A DNA stretch of 15,320 nt from Clostridia bacterium (GTDB taxonomy: Bacteria > Bacillota_A > Clostridia > Oscillospirales > Acutalibacteraceae). Under the pieces are notes generated by a model that was given only the letters and a program-made list of their open reading frames with translations, ran no database searches and was not told the DNA's origin. The stretch covers positions 1 through 15,320 of the forward strand of contig JAFPAK010000267.1 in NCBI GenBank assembly GCA_017390825.1, read 5' to 3'. The position numbers and the translations under genes were made by a program. Numbering within the stretch: the stretch's first letter is position 1; each line of letters opens with the position of its first letter. Of this stretch, positions 8,111-14,429 are shown one piece after another.

Positions 8111-9783
8111 TTGAGTTTAAATCCGACGATCTCTTCGGAGATATCTGCTGATGTTTCTTCCGTTGAGGTTTTGATGGTAACGACCGCTTTATCACCACTG
8201 CTTACAAAAGGCAGATCAGATGACAGGGTGATATCAACAATAAATGTGCCGTTATCGGTCTTAATATAATACTTCGTATTACCGCCGACTACCGCAGTTG
8301 CAACATCGGATACGGTCACCTCAACTGTCTTTGTGACAACATCGGGGTTATCATTGGTTACCTCTATGTTTTCACTGCCGAGCTTCTTGATATAGTCTGC
8401 CTTTGCCTCGTCTACCGAGCTACCCGTGCCGACTATCTGATACTGCTGAACATCAACGAATGCATACATCTTGACAAGACCAGCATCATCTTTAAGTGAC
8501 ATAAAGTAGGTCGGTCTGTCTGATACATTAAGCAGTATCGGGAAGGTTGCAGTATAATTCTTTTCCTGCACCTGACCCTCTGCTGATTCCATTGCAGAAT
8601 ATTCCTCTGCGCCGGGTACTTCATAATATTTTGCTTCTTTGGTACGCAGATTTACAAGCACGAAGCCGACATTCGACTCATCACTTACAACTGATGTCAT
8701 ACCTGTGTAAAGCCATACATCATCATCAATAGCAAGATAATTGTAGCCCTCGGTAGGTGCAAGCACGCCCTTCTGACCGAAAATAGAATTGAAATATCCC
8801 GAACGGTACTTACCGTTGTAGGTAAGCTGATTGATTATCATATCCGCATCATACACCTGATCGACCCACTGCGGTATCTCGTCAAGCTCATAATACTGAT
8901 GCTCACCGGTCACGGCATTGACAAGCACCGCACCGCCGATATCCTTACCGCTCCAGAAGCCGATCTTATACTCAACTACCGATGCGACCCAATAGGGATT
9001 GCCGTCGTCATCTATTTCGAAGGAGAGGTTATCAAAAATCTTGGTAGGATAGTTAAAACGCAGATAGCGGTTTATATTTCGCATAAAATAGTCACTTTCG
9101 GAGTACTTGATGCCCTCTGAAAGACGGACAAGCTCGACCTCCTGAGTTGTCATATCAACACGAAGATATCCGGGTATGCCGTCACCATGGTTGTTGAACC
9201 ACTTGATAACATCACCGTATTCAAGCAGTGTTGTACGGGTCGGTACTTCATTGTAGTTTATCTGTGTATAATTCTCTGCTATCTCAAACTGTGAAACAAG
9301 ATCCGACATTTCACCGAGCTTTCGCTTACCAAGAGCCACGGAGGTATCACGGTCTACGACCGGTATCTGCGACATTTTAAGCTCCGCAACATCTTCGGAA
9401 AAGTCACCGTCTGAAAGCGTGAGAAGCTGATTATATCTGCCTGCATTGAAGATTTCAGCGCCGACAAGGTTCATTACCATTGAAAAAACGATCAACACTA
9501 CTGCAAGACCTACTGCAACAATCGCCGGTATGCCCAGCTTTTTAATACTGAATTTTTCCCTGCGGTCATATCCGCCGACCGATTGCAGCGATCTGATAAA
9601 TATAACAATATATGAAAATGCGTGCACTACCACAAAAATAATAATGCAGTTGATAACATAGCTCCAGAATTCACCGCTGCGGAGATTAAGCGGCGGCAGC
9701 ATAAACCAGAACAAAATAAACATCAGTACGAATGAAAATACATACTTAATAACAGTTATTACAGGGTTAGATATTCTTCTCAT
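8107..9783 (-). CDS. Membrane protein with three N-terminal TM helices and a large external domain, unknown function
   Basis: 558-residue protein. Hydrophobic segments at ~8-30, 42-63 and 84-108 are membrane helices. The loop 64-83 is rich in Arg/Lys, placing it in the cytoplasm and residues ~110-558 outside. The external part has repeated stretches of the kind 'YWVASVVEYK...GGAVLVNAVTGEHQYYELDEIP' and 'GFVLVNLRTKEAKYYEVPGAEE'. Their alternation of hydrophobic strands and 'VN..T.E..YYE.P' turns looks like two related beta-rich, PepSY-like units. The ~80-residue C-terminal part is Thr/Val-rich and strand-forming. No catalytic motif was recognised. The start overlaps the deacetylase stop (TAATG) and the end overlaps the HAD start, so it is translated within the operon. 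A cell-envelope or sensory role is a guess from topology. Confidence 0.8.
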   Translation of the reverse strand: MRRISNPVITVIKYVFSFVLMFILFWFMLPPLNLRSGEFWSYVINCIIIFVVVHAFSYIVIFIRSLQSVGGYDRREKFSIKKLGIPAIVAVGLAVVLIVFSMVMNLVGAEIFNAGRYNQLLTLSDGDFSEDVAELKMSQIPVVDRDTSVALGKRKLGEMSDLVSQFEIAENYTQINYNEVPTRTTLLEYGDVIKWFNNHGDGIPGYLRVDMTTQEVELVRLSEGIKYSESDYFMRNINRYLRFNYPTKIFDNLSFEIDDDGNPYWVASVVEYKIGFWSGKDIGGAVLVNAVTGEHQYYELDEIPQWVDQVYDADMIINQLTYNGKYRSGYFNSIFGQKGVLAPTEGYNYLAIDDDVWLYTGMTSVVSDESNVGFVLVNLRTKEAKYYEVPGAEEYSAMESAEGQVQEKNYTATFPILLNVSDRPTYFMSLKDDAGLVKMYAFVDVQQYQIVGTGSSVDEAKADYIKKLGSENIEVTNDNPDVVTKTVEVTVSDVATAVVGGNTKYYIKTDNGTFIVDITLSSDLPFVSSGDKAVVTIKTSTEETSADISEEIVGFKLK

Positions 9784-10406
9784 TAGTTATCCTCCAATAC
9801 ATTAGTATACATTTTTCCGGCAACCGGTGTGACCTTATACAACTTAAACAGCTCCGACACCGTTACAAACTCATATCCCTTTGACTTCAGCGCAGGGATT
9901 ATATCATCAAGCGCATAGGCAGTCTTTGCATTATAGTCGCTGTCATGCAGCAGCATAATGTGACCGGGGCGTGTATTCTTTATCATTTCCGATGCAGTGC
10001 GGTCTTTATCCACATTTTTATCCCAGTCGGAACAACCGAGACCGCATACCGGTATCAGCCCCGTGCTTTTCAACAAATCCTCGTCAACATCAATATACGG
10101 CGGGCGGAACACCTTTGGTATGCATCCGGTGTATTTTTCGACAAGATTTTGTGTTTTTTCTATCTCTGCCTTTCGTTCATCAGATGAAAGTGCGGTCATA
10201 TGCAAATGATTGAAGCCGTGATTTGCAAATTCGCAGCCAAGTGCTTTTTGCCGCTGCATCACATCCTTAACATCATCCTTAATATTTCTGCCAACCAGCA
10301 TAAATGTTGCAGGAATGCTGTATTTTTCGAGTGCATCCAGCACCAGCGGGGTCACAACATTATTGGGACCGTCATCAAATGTGAGCGCTACATATTTTTT
10401 ATCCAT
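9783..10406 (-). CDS. Polysaccharide deacetylase (NodB/CE4 family)
   Basis: 207-residue metal-dependent carbohydrate N/O-deacetylase domain. The five family motifs are present in order: motif 1 TFDDGP (D11 base, D12 metal ligand), motif 2 NHGFNH (metal ligands H63 and H67), motif 3 RPPY at 101-104, motif 4 around D128-W129, and motif 5 MLLHDS (H154). There is no signal peptide or membrane anchor, which is unusual for an enzyme acting on peptidoglycan or chitin. It could act on a cytoplasmic precursor, or the substrate may be something else. A GAGG sequence precedes the ATG. It is the first gene of the operon continuing with the membrane protein, HAD hydrolase and valS. Confidence 0.9.
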   Translation of the reverse strand: MDKKYVALTFDDGPNNVVTPLVLDALEKYSIPATFMLVGRNIKDDVKDVMQRQKALGCEFANHGFNHLHMTALSSDERKAEIEKTQNLVEKYTGCIPKVFRPPYIDVDEDLLKSTGLIPVCGLGCSDWDKNVDKDRTASEMIKNTRPGHIMLLHDSDYNAKTAYALDDIIPALKSKGYEFVTVSELFKLYKVTPVAGKMYTNVLEDN

Positions 10407-10441
10407 AATGCATATTACCTCATTATCAAATAATCTATTTA

Positions 10442-10470
10442 ATTATAACCAATTCTTCGCCGTTTGTAAA
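10442..10470 (-). promoter_or_regulatory. Promoter of the deacetylase-membrane protein-HAD-valS operon
   Basis: On the minus strand TTTACA (10465-10470), 17-base spacer, TATAAT (10442-10447): one mismatch to the vegetative consensus, about 30 bases before the deacetylase ATG. It is back-to-back with the aroF promoter, the two -35 boxes being 28 bp apart. Confidence 0.72.
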
Positions 10471-10498
10471 CATTAAATTATCATATTTTTAAGTAGAT

Positions 10499-10527
10499 TT
10501 GACATTTAACACTTTGTGTTGTATAAT
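10499..10527 (+). promoter_or_regulatory. Consensus promoter of aroF
   Basis: TTGACA (10499-10504), 17-base spacer, TATAAT (10522-10527): an exact vegetative consensus. The predicted start near 10534 leaves a leader of only about 33 bases before the ATG at 10567. That is too short for a T-box, riboswitch or leader-peptide attenuator, so regulation by an RNA leader is unlikely. Confidence 0.8.
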
Positions 10528-10566
10528 ATCTTGCACATCAACTTGATTTTTTTGAGGGGTTTATTT

Positions 10567-11595
10567 ATGGGAATGAACTATTTGCGTCGGCTTCCGTCTG
10601 CCGATGAGATAAAGAAGGATTATCCGTTGTCTTCAACCGCAAAGGCAGCAAAGCAGAAAAGAGACGAGCAGATAAAAGCTGTTCTTGAGGGCAAAAGTGA
10701 TAAATTCATACTCATTATAGGTCCTTGCTCTGCCGACAAGGAGGACTCGGTGCTTGATTATATCGAGCGTCTTGCCTCGTTGCAGGAGCAGGTGAGTGAT
10801 AAGATACTGATGATACCGAGAATTTATACAAATAAGCCGAGAACCACCGGCGAAGGCTACAAGGGCATGGTGCATCAGCCCGATCCCAACGCAAAGCCCG
10901 ACCTGCTTGGAGGACTTATTGCTATCCGCAAGCTCCATACAAAGGCTATTGAAATGAGCGGGCTTTCATGTGCGGATGAGATGCTTTATCCTGAAAACTA
11001 CAGTTATCTTGATGATGTGCTGTCTTACATTGCCATAGGTGCCCGTTCGGTCGAAAATCAGCAGCACCGTCTTGTATCAAGCGGCATCGACATGGCGGTG
11101 GGCATGAAAAATCCCACCAGCGGCGACTTTTCAGTTATGCTCAATTCAATTGTTGCGGCACAGTCCTCACACACCTTTATATACAGCGGAAACGAGATCT
11201 CGACTGACGGAAATCCCTTGTGCCACGCTATCATCCGAGGCTCTGTAAACAAGCACGGTCAGTGGATACCTAATTATCATTATGAAGACCTTAACCTGCT
11301 TTATGAGATGTATAAAGCGAAAAATCTTCAGAACATGGCGCTGATCGTGGATTGTAACCATTCCAATTCCGGAAAGCAGTATTTACAGCAGATACGCATC
11401 TGCAAGGAAGTTCTGCACTCACGCCGTCAGAATGAGCATATCAAACAGCTTGTCAAAGGATTTATGATCGAAAGCTATATTGAGGACGGCTGCCAGCCGA
11501 TCGACGGCGGTGTTTACGGCAAATCCATCACCGACCCGTGCCTTGGCTGGGAGAAAACCAAACAACTTGTGCTGGATACGGCAGAGGTGCTGTAA
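10567..11595 (+). CDS. aroF: 3-deoxy-7-phosphoheptulonate (DAHP) synthase, class I alpha (AroF/G type)
   Basis: First enzyme of the shikimate pathway: phosphoenolpyruvate plus erythrose-4-phosphate to DAHP, in the cytoplasm. The 342 residues match the AroF/G/H type, including IIGPCS, KPRTTGEGYKG and VGMKNPTSGD. The four metal ligands are visible at C54, H265 (DCNHSNSGK), E302 (MIESYIEDG) and D323 (SITDPCLGW). GAGGGG lies 7 bases before the ATG at 10567. An upstream in-frame start at 10516 falls inside the promoter and is rejected. Which aromatic amino acid inhibits it cannot be read here, so the symbol stands for the AroF/G/H group. From codon 283 onwards the gene is duplicated at 13916-14096, so this 3' end may have been exchanged by recombination. 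Confidence 0.95.
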   Translation: MGMNYLRRLPSADEIKKDYPLSSTAKAAKQKRDEQIKAVLEGKSDKFILIIGPCSADKEDSVLDYIERLASLQEQVSDKILMIPRIYTNKPRTTGEGYKGMVHQPDPNAKPDLLGGLIAIRKLHTKAIEMSGLSCADEMLYPENYSYLDDVLSYIAIGARSVENQQHRLVSSGIDMAVGMKNPTSGDFSVMLNSIVAAQSSHTFIYSGNEISTDGNPLCHAIIRGSVNKHGQWIPNYHYEDLNLLYEMYKAKNLQNMALIVDCNHSNSGKQYLQQIRICKEVLHSRRQNEHIKQLVKGFMIESYIEDGCQPIDGGVYGKSITDPCLGWEKTKQLVLDTAEVL

Positions 11596-11602
11596 CAAAA
11601 GT

Positions 11603-11630
11603 AAAAACCACAGGAATACCTGTGGTTTTT
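11603..11630 (+). terminator. Terminator of aroF
   Basis: AAAAACCACAGG and CCTGTGGTTTTT form a 12-bp perfect stem with loop AATA and a U-rich tail. The hairpin sits 7 bases after the aroF stop and, because of the A-run on the left, can also act on the minus strand against the facing pseudogene. A degenerate version follows the second aroF tail at 14111-14129. Confidence 0.88.
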
Positions 11631-11644
11631 GTTTATTACTTTTA

Positions 11645-11921
11645 TTAATATACAACCATTATGCCTTCCGGCAAAGCTTCAATATCTATTGCAAAGCAGT
11701 AGTTCCTATAGTCATTTTAATGTTCATCGTAATTGCCGCATGAAATATATATGAAGGCCTCACTGAAATCGGGAGTTTTGTCTCTCACGGTTTCAAGATA
11801 TTCTGCAAAAGCCGTTCCGTCGCACTTTATACCGGACGGGGCAACGGTTTTTTGCGCAGTACCGTTGAAGATTGACGGCGTAGAAGCGACACCAGCAAGA
11901 GCTTTGCTGATAAAGGATTAC
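11645..11921 (-). pseudogene. Decayed 3' fragment of a gene-X paralogue
   Basis: Read on the minus strand up to the stop at 11645-11647, this stretch encodes FAEYLETVRDK...FIYISCGNYDEH, stop, NDYRNYCFAIDIEALPEGI. Aligned with the C-terminus of the gene at 14430-15320, 26 of 51 residues are identical with no gap. An in-frame TAA lies at 11717-11719. Upstream of the FAEYL block, similarity fades; a weak 'ISKALAG' match to 'VAKQILG' reaches about 11915, and another stop bounds the frame just beyond. No start codon or N-terminal half is present. It faces aroF tail to tail, as gene X faces the second aroF tail. An overlapping plus-strand frame (11733-11933) is judged spurious. Confidence 0.65.
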
Positions 11922-11949
11922 CTGTTCGTTTAAAAAATCATAAAAAGAT

Positions 11950-11988
11950 AAAAAGCTGCTTTGAAGCCTTTCGCCAAAGCAGCTTTTT
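11950..11988. terminator. Strong bidirectional hairpin terminator
   Basis: AAAAAGCTGCTTTG and CAAAGCAGCTTTTT form a 14-bp perfect stem around an 11-base loop, with T-runs on both strands. It lies between the X-like remnant and the esterase gene. No intact gene ends beside it on the plus strand, so it may be a relic terminator or a barrier shielding the neighbours. Confidence 0.75.
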
Positions 11989-12060
11989 ACATCAATTTTA
12001 GTAAATCAATTAATTACTTTACTCTCAAAAGTCAGCAAAGTTTCAGGCGGATAAAAAAGA

Positions 12061-12090
12061 TGCCCGACTTCATATTTTAGAGGTCGGGCA
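12061..12090 (-). terminator. Terminator of the dockerin esterase gene
   Basis: TGCCCGAC (12061-12068) and GTCGGGCA (12083-12090) pair to a GC-rich 8-bp stem. On the minus strand it is followed by TCTTTTTTAT, a proper rho-independent terminator 28 bp beyond the esterase stop. An outer pair TCTCAAAAG/CTTTTGAGA (12023-12031 and 12109-12117) brackets it. Confidence 0.8.
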
Positions 12091-12117
12091 ATCAGTTAAA
12101 GTATTAAACTTTTGAGA

Positions 12118-13461
12118 TTAGAATTCATTTATCAAACCAACAATATATTTGCGAAGCTGTAAAACGTCTTTACCGTTGATAGCGTCGTCACCGTTGCAGT
12201 CTGCAGCTTTAAGCACAATTTCATCATCGCCGATAAGATTTACGATATACTTACGGAGTGCAAGCACGTCTTTACCGTTGATAGCATCATCACCGTTGCA
12301 GTCACCTATCTGATAAGACGGCGGGGGCAACGGGTCTTCGGGATTTTCAGGAAATTCAAGACCGTTGTCGGTATAGTACTTCCTGATTACATCAACAAGT
12401 ATCTTACCTGCTGCCTGATGCTGAGCAACTGTCGGATGTCCGTCACCACCTGAAGCACCGGTTGAGATATACAACAAGTCAAGGCAGTCGTACTCGTCGG
12501 CAAGATCACCAAGCCATGTAACGATGCTGTGATAATCGTTATCTGCAAGATAAGCCATACCATAAATCCAATACATTTTACAATCACTGTTGTGACTTAA
12601 AATTCCGTCAATCAGCGCACGGGCATTGGTTTTAAATTCTTCCTCATTACATTGAGTTTTGCTGTTGGTAAAATAACTCTGGTCATTGGTACCGAGGTTA
12701 ATTACAACAACATCAGCGTCATAAGAAAAGTCCCAATCAAAGCCTGTTACACCGGTTTTGTCCCAATAGGTTGAAATTAATTGACTACGTGATGAGAAGC
12801 CGGTTGTAATTCCGTGACCTGAAGCCGCAATTGCGCTGTAATCGGCATCAAGCTCACGAGCGCAGAAGGCAGCGTAGGTAAGGGTCCCGTCCTGATACTG
12901 CCAGCCACCTTTGCCACTGCCGGTTGCAATATTGCCGTAGCCTGCGGTAAGAGAATCGCCGTAAAATTCAAGCTTCATACCCTTTTCAGCTGGCGGAGCG
13001 CCGTATTTTTCACCACAAATAGCAATAGAGCGGATCATGAATTCGCCTTTGTTGAACTCGGTTGCACGCACTACCTGAATTGTATGAAGTCCCGGTGCCA
13101 TATTTGTATCAACAACAAATCTCCCCGGACCGTCGATAGTTACACGGAAAGCGTTGTCGTAATCATCGTCAACAATTATTTTGATATAACCCGAAGCTGA
13201 AGATGTAAGGCGCAAGGTAATATCACCCTCGCAAATCGCCTTAAATTCAAAGCCGGAGCCGTTCATAGCCATACCGAGCTTAGTTCCGTTCATAACAGCT
13301 CTGCCAAGCAAACGCATTGAATCAAAAAGCTCTTCCATATTATAAGCAACCTCTTCGTAGCCGACATACTCAACTGTCGAAGTAGCTGAAGCCGAAACAG
13401 CGCATGCCGAAACGAAAATTAATACTGCCATAAGGATGGCCAATATTTTTTTGATTTTCAT
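12118..13461 (-). CDS. Secreted carbohydrate esterase (CE2-like SGNH hydrolase) with type I dockerin
   Basis: 447-residue exported enzyme. Residues 1-26 are a signal peptide (MKIKK, hydrophobic core, ASA cleavage site); VSAC at 17-20 also resembles a lipobox. Residues ~30-155 form a jelly-roll-like beta domain, and ~160-365 an SGNH hydrolase with catalytic S170 in FYGDSLTAGYGN, N259 in NLGTND and H342 in DGHP. That order, beta domain then SGNH, is typical of carbohydrate esterase family 2, which removes acetyl groups from xylan and other plant polysaccharides. A Pro-rich linker (370-383) leads to a dockerin at 387-441 with two calcium loops DCNGDDAINGKD, which would anchor the enzyme to a cohesin on a scaffoldin. 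The ATG at 13461 has better spacing from AGGAG than the one at 13467. It lies inside the rearranged aroF region as a self-contained transcription unit. Confidence 0.9.
   Translation of the reverse strand: MKIKKILAILMAVLIFVSACAVSASATSTVEYVGYEEVAYNMEELFDSMRLLGRAVMNGTKLGMAMNGSGFEFKAICEGDITLRLTSSASGYIKIIVDDDYDNAFRVTIDGPGRFVVDTNMAPGLHTIQVVRATEFNKGEFMIRSIAICGEKYGAPPAEKGMKLEFYGDSLTAGYGNIATGSGKGGWQYQDGTLTYAAFCARELDADYSAIAASGHGITTGFSSRSQLISTYWDKTGVTGFDWDFSYDADVVVINLGTNDQSYFTNSKTQCNEEEFKTNARALIDGILSHNSDCKMYWIYGMAYLADNDYHSIVTWLGDLADEYDCLDLLYISTGASGGDGHPTVAQHQAAGKILVDVIRKYYTDNGLEFPENPEDPLPPPSYQIGDCNGDDAINGKDVLALRKYIVNLIGDDEIVLKAADCNGDDAINGKDVLQLRKYIVGLINEF
12164..12303 (-). repeat. Two near-identical 38-bp dockerin calcium-loop repeats
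   Basis: Copies at 12164-12201 and 12266-12303 match at 36 of 38 bases and encode the two dockerin loops, 102 bp (34 codons) apart. The amino acids of the loop are identical. Positions 10-11 of each loop, which set cohesin specificity in type I dockerins, are Gly-Lys in both. Confidence 0.85.
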
Positions 13462-13492
13462 AAACATTCTCTCCTATTGTTTTTGTACAACA

Positions 13493-13521
13493 ATTATATC
13501 AAATCTTTTTGCTAATTTCAA
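13493..13521 (-). promoter_or_regulatory. Promoter of the dockerin esterase gene
   Basis: On the minus strand TTGAAA (13516-13521), 17-base spacer, TATAAT (13493-13498). It lies about 30 bases before the ATG at 13461, with the AGGAGA ribosome binding site in between. This makes the esterase an independent cassette. Confidence 0.72.
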
Positions 13522-13610
13522 CAGCAGGGTTTCAATTTCGTTTAAAATTCATAGTTAATATACAATTTATTTGATTATTGTGCCATTTTTAAAAATATGT
13601 CTGTATTTAC

Positions 13611-13639
13611 TTGCAAATTTTGCTCAACAGTTGTAAAAT
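13611..13639 (+). promoter_or_regulatory. Promoter of the truncated MATE gene
   Basis: TTGCAA (13611-13616), 17-base spacer, TAAAAT (13634-13639). It stands about 25-35 bases before the candidate MATE starts at 13664 and 13673. Weaker than the other promoters in the window. Confidence 0.5.
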
Positions 13640-13663
13640 GCACTCGATGATTGGACACTCGAG

Positions 13664-13915
13664 ATGCGCTGTATGGCAGGAGATCTTACAAACGGAAGTA
13701 TAAATCGGCAAATATTCAAAATGTTTGTCCCGATGCTTGTTTCGGTTCTGATAAATCAGCTATATTCCATTACTGATATGATAATTGTCGAAAGATTTGT
13801 TTCGGCAGATGCTTTTGCCGCAGTTAACAGCACGACCAGTTTTAATTCGATGGTGGTTTCGTTTATACACGGCTTTGTTAACGGAGAGGGAGTGCTGGTG
13901 GCAAATGCTTTCGGC
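13664..13915 (+). pseudogene. MATE-family efflux transporter, N-terminal fragment only
   Basis: Codes for about 80 residues of the start of a MATE multidrug/Na+ antiporter. The fragment has the family pattern: a basic N-terminus, the first membrane helix (FKMFVPMLVSVLINQLYS), then the loop TDMIIVERFVSADAFAAV and part of the second helix ending VANAFGA. Full-length members are ~450 residues; here the frame is cut at 13916, where aroF tail sequence begins in another frame, and stops at 13936. Family members usually read IIVGRFVGADALAAVGST, whereas here three of those glycines are Glu, Ser and Asn, suggesting decay or an odd subfamily. The likely start is the ATG at 13673 (MAGDLTNGS) or 13664; neither has a good ribosome binding site. 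Not a working transporter. Confidence 0.8.
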
Positions 13916-14096
13916 GCACTCACGCCGTCAGAATGAGCATATTAAACAGCTTGTCAAAGGCTTTATGATCGAAAGCTATATTGAGGATGGCTGCCAGCCG
14001 ATCGACGGCGGTGTTTACGGCAAATCCATCACCGATCCGTGCCTTGGCTGGGAGAAAACAAAACAGCTTGTGCTGGATATGGCAGAGGTGCTGTAA
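13916..14096 (+). pseudogene. Duplicated 3' end of aroF (last 60 codons)
   Basis: 181 bp aligned without gaps to 11415-11595, differing at 7 positions (13943, 13961, 13988, 14036, 14060, 14066, 14080). Six differences are synonymous in the aroF frame and one changes Thr to Met near the C-terminus. The fragment includes the last two metal-ligand positions (Glu and Asp) but lacks the barrel core and any start, so it is not functional. Similarity begins abruptly at the end of the MATE fragment and continues past the stop into a decayed copy of the aroF terminator. The aroF frame happens to stay open upstream to 13785 through the MATE fragment, but that composite frame is not credible as a gene. 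Confidence 0.92.
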
Positions 14097-14110
14097 TATA
14101 AGCTAAATAC

Positions 14111-14129
14111 CACGGTCCTTTGGTTTTTA
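14111..14129 (+). terminator. Degenerate copy of the aroF terminator
   Basis: CCACGG-TC-CTTTGG followed by TTTTTA matches the intact terminator at 11603-11630 in position and sequence, but the stem has lost pairs and the loop is shortened. This shows that the duplication extends beyond the aroF stop codon. Confidence 0.55.
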
Positions 14130-14137
14130 TGTGATGT

Positions 14138-14424
14138 AATAAGGGGCGGTCGGATAGAGCAAGGTTCTTGAGAACAGTAAAAACGATGTGTAGAAATTTT
14201 CTACACATCGTTTTCTTTGTTGTCTTAAATTTTGACAAGCAGGGAATTTAAGCGCCAAATTCCACTTGTTTTTAGAACCTGAAACCATTTTACCGACTCA
14301 AAACAAGATTTAATTTAAAAGTGATATTAAAACTTGTCGGTTTTAATGGTATTTTATTCGCCGCCAAAACTTGCAAAAGCAAATAACTCTCGCCAAAGGC
14401 GAATAAAACCGGTCGCCCCTTATT
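14138..14424. repeat. ~290-bp hairpin-rich element with terminal inverted repeats (MITE-like or structured RNA)
   Basis: The ends AATAAGGGGCGGTCGG (14138-14153) and CCGGTCGCCCCTTATT (14409-14424) are inverted repeats matching at 14 of 16 positions. Enclosed in a row are: GTTC-TTGA-GAAC (14164-14175); a perfect 17-bp stem (14180-14196 with 14198-14214); an imperfect stem ACAAG..GGAATTT with AAATTCC..CTTGT (14235-14269); ACCAT..CCGAC with GTCGG..ATGGT (14284-14350), which also holds ATTAAAAC/GTTTTAAT; and TTTTATTCGCC with GGCGAATAAAA (14352-14408), which also holds TTGC-AAAA-GCAA. No coding frame was seen. It separates the aroF tail from gene X. At the left aroF-X junction nothing similar is present, which suggests an insertion. 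Confidence 0.6.
14180..14214. terminator. Perfect 17-bp inverted repeat, possible bidirectional terminator
   Basis: AAAACGATGTGTAGAAA, a single T, then the exact reverse complement ending CGTTTT. A-run on one side and T-run on the other allow termination on either strand. It lies inside the hairpin-rich element, so it may instead be part of that element's fold. Confidence 0.55.
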
Positions 14425-14429
14425 TTTTA

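Noticed and set aside
10516..10566. Upstream ATG extending aroF by 17 codons
   Set aside because: It lies inside the -10 region of the consensus promoter, upstream of the predicted transcription start. The ATG at 10567 has a good GAGGGG site.
9784..10566. Possible riboswitch or T-box leader between the divergent deacetylase and aroF genes
   Set aside because: The gap between start codons is only 160 bp and is filled by two back-to-back promoters with leaders of about 30 bases each.
11733..11933. 66-codon plus-strand frame downstream of aroF
   Set aside because: It is antisense to the recognisable X-like remnant, has no ribosome binding site or promoter, and its sequence matches nothing I know. 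The minus-strand homology explains the region better.
12023..12117. TCTCAAAAG/CTTTTGAGA inverted repeat around the esterase terminator, considered as the ends of an inserted element
   Set aside because: Nine bp in AT-rich DNA with no target duplication or internal structure beyond a normal terminator is weak evidence.
13785..14096. Open frame of 103 codons running through the MATE fragment into the aroF tail
   Set aside because: Its first half is an out-of-frame reading of the MATE sequence and only the last 60 codons are aroF. It has no ribosome binding site and lacks the catalytic barrel, so it is a by-product of the junction.
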